Shown here: positions 13,708 through 22,973 of the stretch, one piece after another | How the letters are laid out: the number at the start of each line of letters is the position of its first letter | Numbering within the stretch: the stretch's first letter is position 1 | NCBI GenBank assembly: GCA_041622675.1 | Contig: JBFJYH010000036.1 | Location: forward strand, 1-29,090 | Source: Reddybacter sp041622675 | Lineage (GTDB): Bacteria > Pseudomonadota > Gammaproteobacteria > Pseudomonadales > Porticoccaceae | Direction of reading: 5' to 3' | DNA: 29,090 nucleotides | Position numbers and translations under genes: made by a program | Notes under the pieces: generated by a model | Database searches by the model: none | The model's input: only the letters and a program-made list of their open reading frames with translations | Told to the model about the DNA's origin: nothing

Positions 13708-15843
13708 TTACTCTGAAGCTGGCGCTGCATCCTCGGTTTTCGGTGGCAAGCCACCTTCAGCTTCGGACACTTCTTTCATCGACAGTTTAATACGGCCACG
13801 GGCATCAACATCGAGGACTTTAACCTTGATTTGCTGACCTTCTGACAGATAGTCAGTCACCTTTTCAACGCGCTCCTGGGCAATTTGTGAGATATGCACC
13901 AAGCCATCAGTACCGGGCATAATTGTCACAAAGGCACCAAAGTCTACAACGCGAGCAACAGTACCGTCATAAATACGACCAACTTCAGCTTCTGCGGTGA
14001 TTTCTTCGATGCGGAAAATGGCATCCTTCAAGCCCTCGCGGTCATCACTATAGATACGAATGCTGCCATCGTCTTCAATATCGATCGTCGCACCGGTTTC
14101 CTCGGTGAGCATACGAATTGTGGCGCCGCCCTTACCGATAACATCGCGGATTTTGTCCGGATCAATTTTCAGGGTGTGGTAGCGTGGCGCTGATTCGGCA
14201 ACATCATCACGGCTGACTTCCAGCGTCTTGTTCATTTCACCAAGAATATGCAAACGCGCGGCTAGTGCCTGGGTCAAAGCCTCCTGCATAATTTCTTCAG
14301 TGATACCTTCTATCTTGATATCCATTTGCAGAGCGGTAATACCAGCGGCACTACCCGCCACTTTAAAGTCCATGTCGCCGAGGTGGTCTTCATCACCGAG
14401 AATATCGGTCAGTACGGCAAAGCCTTGGTCTTCTTTAACCAGCCCCATGGCAATACCGGCAACGGGGGCTTTGATAGGAACACCGGCATCCATTAGAGCT
14501 AAGCTAGAGCCACACACTGAAGCCATGGAACTTGATCCGTTAGATTCAGTAATCTCCGAAACCACTCGGATGGTGTAGGGGAAATCTTCATCGTTGGGTA
14601 GAACAGCCGCTATACCGCGTCGCGCCAGGCGACCATGACCGGTCTCGCGACGGCTGGTGCCACCCATGCGGCCCGCTTCACCCACCGAGTAGGGAGGGAA
14701 ATTATAGTGCAGCATAAAGGCATCGCGCTTCATGCCCTCAAGGGCATCGATGTTCTGAGCATCACGCAGCGAGCCCAAGGTCGCTGTAACAATGGCCTGA
14801 GTTTCTCCACGAGTAAACAAAGAAGAACCATGTACTTTCGGCAAAATGCCAACATCGACAGCTATGGGCCGGACGGTAGTACTATTGCGCCCATCAATAC
14901 GCGCTTCACCACGGATAATTCGACCGCGAACGATGTTCTTTTCACATTTTTTAAACGTTTCCCGTACATCTTCTTCAGCAACACCGCTCTCTTCGCTCAC
15001 TAACTGGGCAATAGCTGTGTCACGGATTTCGTCAAGACGTGCAGTGCGCGCTTGTTTGTCAGTAATTTGATAGGCGGCTTCAACGTCAGCACCTACTGCC
15101 GCGTTAAGCGCGGCACTGAGCTCAACGTTTTCGGGAGCCGCCTGCCAATCCCACGCAGGCTTGCCAGCTTCGCGAACCAGCTCCTCGATGGCCTGAATCA
15201 CTGCCTGCATTTCCTGGTGGGCATAGAGTACGCCGCCCAACATCAAGTCTTCTGATAACTCTTTAGCTTCAGATTCAACCATCAACACGGCGTCTTTGGT
15301 ACCAGCGACGACCATGTCAAGATCTGAAGTAGCGAGATCTGTATACGTAGGGTTAAGGATATACCCTTCATCGTCACTGTATCCAACACGTGCAGCACCA
15401 ATTGGGCCGTTGAAGGGGACACCGGAAATAGCCAGTGCTGCAGAGGCACCGATCAATGAGGCGATATCGGGATCAATATCTTTGTTGGCCGACATCACTG
15501 TCAGTACGACCTGAACTTCATTTTTAAAACCCGCTGGAAATAAAGGACGAATGGGCCTGTCAATCAAACGACAAGTCAGCGTCTCTTTCTCATTGGGTCG
15601 ACCTTCACGCTTGAAAAACCCACCCGGGATCTTACCTGCCGCATAGGCTTTTTCTTGATAATTAACCGTCAGAGGAAAAAAGTCCTGACCGGGTTTAGCT
15701 TCTTTACGAGCGACAACAGTACACAACACCATGGTGTCGTCCATACTGCACAGCACAGCACCAGTGGCCTGGCGGGCGATACGGCCAGTTTCCAGGGTTA
15801 TCGTGTGCTTGCCATATTGAAATGATTTACTTACGGGGTTCAC
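13708..15843 (-). CDS. pnp: Polyribonucleotide nucleotidyltransferase (PNPase)
   Basis: 3'-5' phosphorolytic exoribonuclease and degradosome component, a trimer in the cytosol. The two RNase PH halves are visible (start MNPVSKSFQYGKHTITLETG, KIPGGFFKREGRPNE; second half FTRGETQAIVTATLG and MGLVKEDQGF), then the KH domain (DVIGKGGATIRMLTEETGAT, ~560) and the S1 domain (GTVARVVDFGAFVTIMPGTDG, ~625). I chose the GTG at 15843, which has AGGT 7 bases upstream and gives 711 residues, as in E. coli, whose protein starts MLNPIVRKFQYG; a GTG three codons earlier is also open. It follows rpsO across a strong hairpin and is ended by an intrinsic terminator. Confidence 0.97.
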   Translation of the reverse strand: MNPVSKSFQYGKHTITLETGRIARQATGAVLCSMDDTMVLCTVVARKEAKPGQDFFPLTVNYQEKAYAAGKIPGGFFKREGRPNEKETLTCRLIDRPIRPLFPAGFKNEVQVVLTVMSANKDIDPDIASLIGASAALAISGVPFNGPIGAARVGYSDDEGYILNPTYTDLATSDLDMVVAGTKDAVLMVESEAKELSEDLMLGGVLYAHQEMQAVIQAIEELVREAGKPAWDWQAAPENVELSAALNAAVGADVEAAYQITDKQARTARLDEIRDTAIAQLVSEESGVAEEDVRETFKKCEKNIVRGRIIRGEARIDGRNSTTVRPIAVDVGILPKVHGSSLFTRGETQAIVTATLGSLRDAQNIDALEGMKRDAFMLHYNFPPYSVGEAGRMGGTSRRETGHGRLARRGIAAVLPNDEDFPYTIRVVSEITESNGSSSMASVCGSSLALMDAGVPIKAPVAGIAMGLVKEDQGFAVLTDILGDEDHLGDMDFKVAGSAAGITALQMDIKIEGITEEIMQEALTQALAARLHILGEMNKTLEVSRDDVAESAPRYHTLKIDPDKIRDVIGKGGATIRMLTEETGATIDIEDDGSIRIYSDDREGLKDAIFRIEEITAEAEVGRIYDGTVARVVDFGAFVTIMPGTDGLVHISQIAQERVEKVTDYLSEGQQIKVKVLDVDARGRIKLSMKEVSEAEGGLPPKTEDAAPASE

Positions 15844-15864
15844 TATTTTCACCTATTTATAAAT

Positions 15865-15892
15865 ACTAACGGCCCCATCGGGGGCCGTTAGT
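15865..15892 (-). terminator. Hairpin between rpsO and pnp (attenuator or processing site)
   Basis: ACTAACGGCCCC and GGGGCCGTTAGT form a perfect 12-bp stem with a 4-base loop, beginning 8 bases after the rpsO stop. Only a weak T-rich tail (ATTTATAAAT) follows, so partial termination and an RNase-processing site, as known for E. coli rpsO-pnp, are both plausible. Confidence 0.7.
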
Positions 15893-15900
15893 GGAATGAG

Positions 15901-16170
15901 TTATCGGCGTAATCCAAGCTTCGCAATCAGCTGGCTATAACGCTCAGCATTTTTACTTTTTAAATAATCAAGCAACTTACGACGCTGATTAACCATACGA
16001 ATCAAACCACGGCGCGAATGGTGGTCCTTTTTATTGCCGGTAAAGTGGCTTTGTAGTTTGTTAATATTCGCGGTCAACAATGCCACCTGCACTTCGGGAG
16101 AACCAGTGTCCCCTTCTGCCTGCGCATTATCCTTTACAATTGCTGCTTTCTCTTCTGCACTTAACGCCAT
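15901..16170 (-). CDS. rpsO: 30S ribosomal protein S15
   Basis: Primary 16S rRNA-binding protein of the small-subunit platform. The 89 residues match the family from end to end: MALSAEEKAAIVKDNAQAEGDTGSPEVQVALLTANI, then HFTGNKKDHHSRRGLIRMVNQRRKLLDYLKS, the conserved rRNA-binding core. The ATG at 16170 has GGAG 8 bases upstream; an earlier in-frame start would add seven non-conserved residues. It lies between truB and pnp in the conserved order. S15 is known to repress its own mRNA in E. coli; the leader here contains a small hairpin. Confidence 0.97.
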   Translation of the reverse strand: MALSAEEKAAIVKDNAQAEGDTGSPEVQVALLTANINKLQSHFTGNKKDHHSRRGLIRMVNQRRKLLDYLKSKNAERYSQLIAKLGLRR

Positions 16171-16235
16171 TTTACTTTCTCCAATATGCACATTATTCGG
16201 GCTTATCCACGCATATTTATAGATAGCCTAATTAC

Positions 16236-16251
16236 GCTGGATTATTCCAGC
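16236..16251 (-). other. Small hairpin in the rpsO leader
   Basis: GCTGG-AATAAT-CCAGC forms a 5-bp stem in the 135-base spacer between truB and rpsO. It may take part in S15 autoregulation, but the E. coli pseudoknot sequence is not recognisable. Confidence 0.25.
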
Positions 16252-16305
16252 AATTCATTGCAAGCTCGCTAATAACCGCTTCGATCGTTATACGACAAAT
16301 ACGGT

Positions 16306-17256
16306 CTATTGCGCACTTGCCACTAAGCGACGGGGCTTCACTCGCCCGTCGTCCAATACTTCACCGACACCCATAAAATCACCGTCGGTGTGAAAGATAC
16401 GCACTATATCGCCTTCTTCTGACTGACGATAGACCTCTGGGCTCATCACAGCCTGGCCCTGGCGGAAATACCACGCCATGCTTTCACTCAACTCCACTGA
16501 AAGGGCATCGCTAACCGCCGCATCGAGGGGCTTGAGCAAGAAGTCGAGGTCTTCAGCACGCTTACCTTCACGCAGGGCTTCTAATTGAGCCAGCGTAATC
16601 GACTCATCTTCGCGAAAGGGCCCCGCCACTGTACGGTGTAGTCGCGTCACATGGGCACCACAGCCGACTGCCTTACCGAGGTCTTCAGCCAAGGTGCGAA
16701 TATAAGTTCCTTTGCTACAACTGATTTCAACATCAAGTTCAGCTTTTTCACCAGGGCGAAAAGCCATTATTTCATAGTTGTAGATAGTCGCATCCCGTGC
16801 TTCACGCTCTACAGTGATGCCCTGACGGGCTAATTTATACAGTGGCTGGCCATTATGTTTCAGTGCTGAATACATCGATGGAATTTGTTTAATCTCACCA
16901 CGAAAAGCTTCAATAGCCTGCTCCAACTGCGCTTGAGTTAAAGCAGAGGCATCAGTAATGCTGACTGTTTCACCATCGGAATCACCGGTTTCGGTGGCCA
17001 CACCGAGGCAGAAAGTACTTTGGTAGGTTTTGTCAGCCTCCAGCAGGAACTGGGTAAACTTGGTTGCCTCGCCCAAGCAGATAGGCAATACCCCTGTGGC
17101 TAAGGGATCGAGGCTACCCGTATGACCCGCTTTGGCAGCATAAAATAAATACTTAACCTGCTGCAGAGCATCATTAGAGGTCACACCCTGGGGCTTATTA
17201 AGTATTAAAATCCCGTCAATGGGTCTACCGCGAGGGCGCTGGCGACGTCGAGCCAC
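16306..17256 (-). CDS. truB: tRNA pseudouridine-55 synthase
   Basis: Makes pseudouridine at position 55 in the T-loop of nearly all tRNAs. The catalytic Asp is in GHTGSLDPLATGVLPICLG (about residue 50). Other family motifs are ILNKPQGVTSND, KTYQSTFCLGVATETGDSDG, SCSKGTYIRTLAEDLG (~180) and a C-terminal PUA-like part ending with GVGEVLDDGRVKPRRLV. At 316 residues the length is normal. The start is GTG and shares one base with the rbfA stop (TAGTG), so the two are translationally coupled. Confidence 0.96.
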   Translation of the reverse strand: MARRRQRPRGRPIDGILILNKPQGVTSNDALQQVKYLFYAAKAGHTGSLDPLATGVLPICLGEATKFTQFLLEADKTYQSTFCLGVATETGDSDGETVSITDASALTQAQLEQAIEAFRGEIKQIPSMYSALKHNGQPLYKLARQGITVEREARDATIYNYEIMAFRPGEKAELDVEISCSKGTYIRTLAEDLGKAVGCGAHVTRLHRTVAGPFREDESITLAQLEALREGKRAEDLDFLLKPLDAAVSDALSVELSESMAWYFRQGQAVMSPEVYRQSEEGDIVRIFHTDGDFMGVGEVLDDGRVKPRRLVASAQ

Positions 17257-17645
17257 TATGTATCACCCGATAGCTTTTCATTTTGTTTATCAGCCGCCAA
17301 TGCAGTGTCAATTAACGCTGACAGCTCCTGACCACGACGGCCACTGTCGTCGTAAATAAAGGTCAAACTGGGGACAATCCGCAATTGCATACGCTTCGCT
17401 AGTTTTGTGCGTAGAAAACCGCAAGCACCATTGAGTACTTTTACACCCGCTGCGCGCTCAGCTAGCTCTCGCGCTTGGACATAGTTGACATGGACTTTCG
17501 CGGCAGACAAGTCTCGACTGACATCAACAGCAGTAATATTGACAAAATTAACACGGGGGTCACCCATTTCTTCACGGATCAAACCAGCCAACTCGCGCTG
17601 CAAAGCATCGGCAACGCGTTCGGCGCGGGTAAATTCTCTCGGCAC
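17256..17645 (-). CDS. rbfA: Ribosome-binding factor A
   Basis: Small KH-like 30S maturation factor needed for late 16S rRNA processing. The 129 residues carry the family signature: REFTRAERVADALQRELAGL, EEMGDPRVNFVNITAVDVSRDL, AKVHVNYV, and RIVPSLTFIYDDSGRRGQELSALID near the C-terminus. The start is GTG. It lies 64 bases after infB and overlaps truB by one base, as in many proteobacteria. Confidence 0.96.
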   Translation of the reverse strand: MPREFTRAERVADALQRELAGLIREEMGDPRVNFVNITAVDVSRDLSAAKVHVNYVQARELAERAAGVKVLNGACGFLRTKLAKRMQLRIVPSLTFIYDDSGRRGQELSALIDTALAADKQNEKLSGDT

Positions 17646-17709
17646 TACTCAGTGGCCCCTTTTCATAACTGTGCTATTCATTAACAAGAAATCAATTCGT
17701 TGCAATCAA

Positions 17710-20571
17710 CTAAAGACTGCGCTCAATTTCTTTCACATCGAAGACTTCGATCTGATCGCCTGGTTTAACATCGGTGTAGTCTTTAACGCCGATGCCACAT
17801 TCTGTGCCGCTGCGCACGTCATTAACATCGTCTTTAAAACGACGCAGAGATTCGAGCTCGCCTTCATAAATAACGACATTTTCACGTAAGACACGAATTG
17901 GTTTATTGCGATAAACCGTGCCTTCGGTGACGATTGAACCAGCAATTTGACCGTATTTCGGTGAACTGAAGACTTCTTTAACTTCGGCAATACCAACAAT
18001 TTCTTCACGAATCTCGGGGGCAAGCATACCCGAGAGAGCGTCTTTGATATCGTCGAGAAGATTGTAAATAACGCTGTAGTAGCGAATATCAACACCTTCT
18101 GCTTCAGCGATACGACGCCCAGAAACTTCTGCCCGAACGTTAAAACCAACCACGACAGCACCCGAGGTAGCCGCCAAGTTAATATCCGACTCGGTCAAAC
18201 CTCCGACACCCGAACTCACCACATTGACGGCAACTTCATCGTTACCGATATCAGCGAGAGAGGCGAGGATCGCTTCCAGTGAACCACGGACATCTGTCTT
18301 AACGAGCACCGGAAGAATTTTTCTCTCAGTGCCCTCAAATCCGGCGAACATATTTTCAAGTTTATTAGATTTTTGACGTGCAACCCGATCATCGCGTTCT
18401 TTTTGCTGTCGAGCTTGAGCGACTTCTTTTGCTTTACGCTCATCACTCACCACAGCAAAATCATCCCCCGCATCGGGGGGCGTATCGAGACCAAGAATTT
18501 CAACCGGAATTGAAGGCCCAGCCTCAAGGACTGCCTTGCCCGCTTCATCACTCATAGCACGAATTTTTCCGACGCTACTACCCGCTAACAGGTAGTCGCC
18601 TTTACGCAATGTGCCAGACTGTACCAGGGCAGTGGCAACCACGCCGCGACCTTTTGCTATGCGGGACTCAACAATCACACCGCGTGCAACACCATCTGTA
18701 GAAGCGCTCAACTCGAGTAGCTCAGCTTGTAACAAGACGGCTTCTAGTAAAGCGTCAATACCTTCGCCGGTATGGGCAGAAACTTTAACGAACTGCGTAT
18801 CGCCACCCCATTCTTCGGGTATTACGTCTTTCGCAGCCAGTTCGCTAGTCACACGCTCGGGGTCAGCACCCTCTTTGTCCATTTTATTAATGGCGACAAT
18901 GATCGGTACTCCAGCCGCTTTTGCGTGTAGTATGGCCTCTTCGGTTTGTGGCATCACTCCATCATCTGCAGCAACGATCAAAATCACAACATCAGTCGAT
19001 TTTGCACCACGTGCGCGCATTGCGGTGAACGCCGCATGTCCTGGTGTATCGAGGAACGTGACCATGCCGTGTGGGGTATCCACATGATAGGCACCGATAT
19101 GCTGGGTTATACCACCTGCTTCACCCGAGGCAACACGTGACTCGCGAATATAGTCGAGCAAGGATGTTTTGCCGTGATCAACATGGCCCATCACCGTCAC
19201 TACCGGCGCGCGCGTTTCTTCAGCAGAGGCCTCGACAGCTTGCATCATTTCACGGAGTTCATCTTCAACACCGTCGGACATGGCGACAGGCTTATGGCCC
19301 AGCTCTTCAACAATCAAGCTCGCTGTGTCGTGGTCAACACTGTCATTAATAGTGGCCATGGTGCCCATTTTCATCAGTGCTTTGATGACGACGTTAGCCT
19401 TAAGCGCCATTTTGGACGCCAACTCAGAAACGACAATTGTCTCGCCAATCTCAACCTCGTGGACGACTTTGTCAGTGGGTTTCTTAAAGACGTGAACATT
19501 TTTGACCTTTACAATCGGGCCACCTGAACGCAGCGGACCTTTCTTGCGGTTCTCGGCGAGATCGAGATCTGCTTCTTTAATCAGATCTTCAGGACGTTGC
19601 TTGCGAGACCCTTTAACTGCTTTTTTACGACGTGTCTTTTGCTCTTCTTCTTCTGCCACCGGTTTTTCACGCACACGACCCAGACGGGCAAGAGGGCTCT
19701 CTGGTTTGGCACCATCAGCGGGCTTAGCTTTAGCCGCACGAGCTGCACGTTCCGCTTCAAGGCGAGCTTTACTTTCTTCTTCTTCACGAGCCTTCTCAAG
19801 CTTGCGTTGTTCGAGCTCTTGTTTTGCAATTTTTTCTCGTTCTTTACGCGCTAAAATTGAAGCAATACGTTTAGCCTCAACATCATCAACTAAACGCGAA
19901 GGTGTATGCAGAGGTCTCGCTGGAGAGGCTGGTTTGGCTGCCTTTTCCGCTTCTGCTGCCTTTTCCGCTTCTGCTTCCTTTTCCGCTTCTGCTTCCTTTT
20001 CCGCTTCTGCTGCTTTTTCCGCTTCTGCTGCTTTTTCCGCTTCTGCCGCTTCTGCCGCTTTTTCCGCTTCTGCCGCTTCTGCCGCTTCTGCCGCCTTTTC
20101 TGCTTCTGCTGCCTTTTCCGCTTCTGCTTGTGAGGCCTTTATTTCTGTTTCAGCGACTACGGCCTCAGAGACTATTGTGTCTGGCGTTTGCGACTCTATG
20201 TTTGCAGCCCCTTCAGACTGAGCATCGATTGTCTGTGGAGATTCACCCGCAGCTTCTTGCTCAGAGACGACTTCCTCTGTGTCTTTCTTGATATAGGTAC
20301 GCTTCTTGCGAACTTCAACATTCACAGATTTGCGACCGGCGCCAGTTTTTAGCGTACCGATACTTTTACGTCGTAGAGTGATTTTCTTTGGAGCACTACC
20401 CTTCTCACCGTGCAGGCCTTTCAAATACACCAACAACGCTTGTTTTTCTTCGTCTGAAACGCTGGCATCAGCCGACGTTTGCGGGAGCCCCGCCTCTTTC
20501 ATCTGTGTCAACAAACGCTCAACGGATGCGCCTACTACACCGGCGAGTTCACTTACAGTAACTTCAGCCAT
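17710..20571 (-). CDS. infB: Translation initiation factor IF-2
   Basis: GTPase that brings fMet-tRNA to the 30S subunit and promotes subunit joining. The N-terminus (MAEVTVSELAGVVGASVERL) is the IF2_N domain. Then comes a long charged linker with a repetitive Ala/Glu/Lys block (residues ~148-211), and a second IF2_N unit (~375-425). The G domain starts near 455, with GHVDHGKT at ~461-468, DTPGHAAF and NKMD. Domains II-IV follow (SGVGGLTESDINLA, YNLLDDIKDALSGML), ending in EVFDVKEIERSL. The total of 953 residues is longer than E. coli IF2 (890), chiefly through the linker. AGGAAAGG precedes the ATG. Confidence 0.97.
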   Translation of the reverse strand: MAEVTVSELAGVVGASVERLLTQMKEAGLPQTSADASVSDEEKQALLVYLKGLHGEKGSAPKKITLRRKSIGTLKTGAGRKSVNVEVRKKRTYIKKDTEEVVSEQEAAGESPQTIDAQSEGAANIESQTPDTIVSEAVVAETEIKASQAEAEKAAEAEKAAEAAEAAEAEKAAEAAEAEKAAEAEKAAEAEKEAEAEKEAEAEKAAEAEKAAKPASPARPLHTPSRLVDDVEAKRIASILARKEREKIAKQELEQRKLEKAREEEESKARLEAERAARAAKAKPADGAKPESPLARLGRVREKPVAEEEEQKTRRKKAVKGSRKQRPEDLIKEADLDLAENRKKGPLRSGGPIVKVKNVHVFKKPTDKVVHEVEIGETIVVSELASKMALKANVVIKALMKMGTMATINDSVDHDTASLIVEELGHKPVAMSDGVEDELREMMQAVEASAEETRAPVVTVMGHVDHGKTSLLDYIRESRVASGEAGGITQHIGAYHVDTPHGMVTFLDTPGHAAFTAMRARGAKSTDVVILIVAADDGVMPQTEEAILHAKAAGVPIIVAINKMDKEGADPERVTSELAAKDVIPEEWGGDTQFVKVSAHTGEGIDALLEAVLLQAELLELSASTDGVARGVIVESRIAKGRGVVATALVQSGTLRKGDYLLAGSSVGKIRAMSDEAGKAVLEAGPSIPVEILGLDTPPDAGDDFAVVSDERKAKEVAQARQQKERDDRVARQKSNKLENMFAGFEGTERKILPVLVKTDVRGSLEAILASLADIGNDEVAVNVVSSGVGGLTESDINLAATSGAVVVGFNVRAEVSGRRIAEAEGVDIRYYSVIYNLLDDIKDALSGMLAPEIREEIVGIAEVKEVFSSPKYGQIAGSIVTEGTVYRNKPIRVLRENVVIYEGELESLRRFKDDVNDVRSGTECGIGVKDYTDVKPGDQIEVFDVKEIERSL
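19936..20128 (-). repeat. Tandem 18-bp repeat within infB
   Basis: About ten imperfect units built on a plus-strand 18-mer CTTTTCCGCTTCTGCTGC code on the minus strand for AAEAEK-like hexapeptides, with shorter 9-base AEA insertions in the middle and two units changed to KEAEAE. The number of copies is probably prone to slippage. The block gives false long leucine/phenylalanine-rich open frames on the plus strand. Confidence 0.9.
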
Positions 20572-20614
20572 TGCCTTTCCTCAGTGTTTTGTCTTGAGCC
20601 ATTGCAGGTCTTTA

Positions 20615-22108
20615 TCAACCCGCATCTTCCTCAAACCACGGCGCTCGGGCCGTCATAATTAGTGCTGCAGCGCGTTCGGCATCAACGCCCAAATCTAGTA
20701 GCTCATCAACCGCCTGTTCAGCCAGATCTTCCATCGTAATAATGCCATTTGTAGCTAGCGTACACGCTAGAGTTTGATCCATCCCTTCCATGGTCAGCAG
20801 ATCTTCTGCCGGTGCCGCAGTAGCCAACTCCTCTTCGTGAACCAGCGCATTAGTCAACAATGCATCTTTGGCTCGCGCCCGCAACTCCTCGGCAATTTCA
20901 TCATCAAAACCGTCAATTGCCAGTAGTTCTTCCAACGGCACATAAGCGACTTCTTCGACAGAGGTAAAACCTTCTTCGACAAGAATAGCCGCGACGTCCT
21001 CTTCAACATCCAGCTTAGTCATGAAGTTTTCGATGAAATTACCGGCTTCGTCATGCTGCTTAGCTTCGATTTCCTCAGTGGTCATCACGTTGATATCCCA
21101 CCCTGTCAGCTCTGACGCTAGGCGTACATTTTGACCGCCGCGACCAATGGCCTGAGCTAGATTTTCTTCACCGACTGCAACATCCATGGTATTTGTTTCT
21201 TCATAGACAATAATCGACTCAACTTCAGCTGGTGCCATCGCATTAATAACCAACTGAGCGGGATTGTCATCCCAAAGTACGATATCAACTCGCTCGCCAC
21301 CGAGTTCGTTTGATACCGCCTGGACACGAGCACCGCGCATGCCCACGCAGGCACCTATGGGGTCCATTCGGCCATCGTTGGTCTTAACTGCTATTTTTGC
21401 TCTGGCACCATTGGTATCACGTGAAGCCGCACGGATTTCAATGACCTGCTCTGATATTTCCGGGACTTCAATCTGGAAAAGTTTAATCAACATTTCTTTG
21501 CAGGAGCGGCTGAGTAACAATTGCGGACCACGACCTTCAGAACGAATGGCAAACAGAATCGCACGAACCCGATCATTAATACGGAATACTTCTCGACCCA
21601 CCAACTCTTCACGAGACAACAACCCTTCAGCATTGTTGCCCAAATCGACAATAATATGCTCGCGGGTCACTTTCTTCACGGTGCCACTTACTAGCTCACC
21701 CACTCGCCCTTCATAGCGTGCAGCAACTAACTCCCGCTCAGCATCTCGTACTTTCTGTACAATAACTTGTTTCGCAGCTTGAGCCGCAATGCGACCAAAC
21801 TTGACATTTTCAACCTGTTCTTCGAAGGTATCACCGGCGACAAGACTGGCATCTTTTTCGTGAGCTTCTTCTAGAGTGAACTGTGTGCCGAGCTCTGCCA
21901 GCGTGTCATCATCGACCACATCCCACCAGCGGAAGGTCTCGTAATCGCCACTCTCTCGGTCAATGACCACACGAATATTCGACTCCTCGTCGTAGCGTTT
22001 TTTGGCTGCCATCGCCAGGGCTTCTTCCATCGCCTCGAAGATAACCTCTTTCGAGACACCCTTTTCATTTGATACCGCTTCAGCGACTAGAAATATTTCT
22101 TTATTCAT
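20615..22108 (-). CDS. nusA: Transcription elongation/termination factor NusA
   Basis: RNA polymerase-binding protein that modulates pausing, termination and antitermination. The order of domains is: N-terminal RNAP-binding part (MNKEIFLVAEAVSNEKGVSK), S1 domain (GELVSGTVKKVTREHIIVDL, ~135), KH1/KH2 (DPIGACVGMRGARVQAVSNELGGERVD, ~250; AIGRGGQNVRLASELTGWDI, ~315) and two C-terminal acidic repeats with helix-hairpin-helix character (LLAIDGFDDEIAEELRARAK; DLLTMEGMDQTLACTLATNG). The 497 residues match the E. coli length of 495. I chose the ATG at 22108, which has GGAGAGG 7 bases upstream, over a TTG two codons earlier. Confidence 0.97.
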   Translation of the reverse strand: MNKEIFLVAEAVSNEKGVSKEVIFEAMEEALAMAAKKRYDEESNIRVVIDRESGDYETFRWWDVVDDDTLAELGTQFTLEEAHEKDASLVAGDTFEEQVENVKFGRIAAQAAKQVIVQKVRDAERELVAARYEGRVGELVSGTVKKVTREHIIVDLGNNAEGLLSREELVGREVFRINDRVRAILFAIRSEGRGPQLLLSRSCKEMLIKLFQIEVPEISEQVIEIRAASRDTNGARAKIAVKTNDGRMDPIGACVGMRGARVQAVSNELGGERVDIVLWDDNPAQLVINAMAPAEVESIIVYEETNTMDVAVGEENLAQAIGRGGQNVRLASELTGWDINVMTTEEIEAKQHDEAGNFIENFMTKLDVEEDVAAILVEEGFTSVEEVAYVPLEELLAIDGFDDEIAEELRARAKDALLTNALVHEEELATAAPAEDLLTMEGMDQTLACTLATNGIITMEDLAEQAVDELLDLGVDAERAAALIMTARAPWFEEDAG

Positions 22109-22132
22109 CCGCAAGCCTCTCCTGCCCCTAGT

Positions 22133-22588
22133 TTAGAATTGGGGCACAACCTTCGCTTTCTCGATACTTTCAAACGGAAACATATATTCTTGCTCACCGA
22201 CCACAAGAACCACATCCTCAGCTTCCACACCTTTTAATAAACCTTTAAATTTACGCTGTCCTTCAAAGGGAAAACGCAATTGTAAATCAACATACTCACC
22301 CGCAAGCTTTTCATACTGTGCCAGCGTGTATAGAGGACGGTCGAGACCGGGAGAAGATACTTCAAGTGTATATTCGCCACCTATTGGATCTTCGACATCA
22401 AATACACTGCCAAGCTGACGACTGACACGCTGGCAATCATCGATATCAACGCCCTCAACCTTGTCGATATAAACCCGTAATACACTGCGTTGACCTGCCC
22501 GGAAGTATTCTATACCCCACAGTTCACAACCCAAAGCCTGTACCACCGGCTCAATCAGTGCTTGTAAAGCGTTTTGCCCTAGGGCCAT
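22133..22588 (-). CDS. rimP: Ribosome maturation factor RimP
   Basis: Assembly factor of the 30S subunit, binding S12. The 151 residues carry the family features: IEPVVQALGCELWGIEYFRAGQ, LRVYIDKVEGVDIDDCQRVS, and EYTLEVSSPGLDRPL (about 70-85), the most conserved segment, followed by the SH3-like C-terminal domain. AAGGTAAGG precedes the ATG. It is the first protein gene after the initiator tRNA and its terminator, and lies 24 bases before nusA. Confidence 0.96.
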   Translation of the reverse strand: MALGQNALQALIEPVVQALGCELWGIEYFRAGQRSVLRVYIDKVEGVDIDDCQRVSRQLGSVFDVEDPIGGEYTLEVSSPGLDRPLYTLAQYEKLAGEYVDLQLRFPFEGQRKFKGLLKGVEAEDVVLVVGEQEYMFPFESIEKAKVVPQF

Positions 22589-22647
22589 TTACCTTACCTT
22601 ATGCTTGCAAGCCAAATCCCCACCGGGGGTTTTGACAACTCCAATAA

Positions 22648-22673
22648 CAAAAAGCCCCTGTAAACAGGGGCTT
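22648..22673 (-). terminator. Intrinsic terminator between tRNA-fMet and rimP
   Basis: On the minus strand AAGCCCCTG-TTTA-CAGGGGCTT is a perfect 9-bp stem that runs directly into five T. It would end most tRNA transcripts, with read-through or antitermination into rimP-nusA. Confidence 0.88.
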
Positions 22674-22679
22674 CGCGCG

Positions 22680-22698
22680 CTACGCCGCAACGGCGTAG
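22680..22698 (-). other. Hairpin just after tRNA-fMet
   Basis: CTACGCCG-TTG-CGGCGTAG is a perfect 8-bp stem starting 4 bases downstream of the tRNA CCA end. Together with the adjacent terminator it gives two stacked hairpins; it may define the 3' trailer for processing. Confidence 0.6.
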
Positions 22699-22702
22699 AA
22701 TT

Positions 22703-22779
<77 letters not shown>

Positions 22780-22865
22780 ACAAAAACTTTACATCAAACT
22801 AACACTTTCAGCCCTTCAGACGCCAATCTTGCGATTCTGGTAAATCGCTCGTTTCAGGGGCGCGA

Positions 22866-22894
22866 ATTATATGGCTCTGCCCTATAAGCGTCAA
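22866..22894 (-). promoter_or_regulatory. Strong sigma70 promoter of metY-rimP operon
   Basis: TTGACG (22889-22894) and TATAAT (22866-22871) are spaced by exactly 17 bases. The discriminator TTCGCGCC is GC-rich, as expected for a stringently controlled stable-RNA promoter. The leader to the tRNA is about 80 bases and holds a small hairpin (22831-22848). Confidence 0.88.
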
Positions 22895-22973
22895 GGCTTT
22901 TTCAGCCTATTGATAAATTCAAAACTTTAATTCTAATCTCCTTGATACATCAGCTGTACCGAAGGCTTAAAAA

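Noticed and set aside
19936..20128. Possible CRISPR-like array
   Set aside because: Units are directly adjacent without unique spacers and stay in frame with infB; it is a coding tandem repeat.
19502..20291. Long plus-strand open frames (239 and 129 residues) with leucine/phenylalanine or Ser/Ala repeats
   Set aside because: They are reverse-strand images of the repetitive linker of infB and have no ribosome binding site or known fold.
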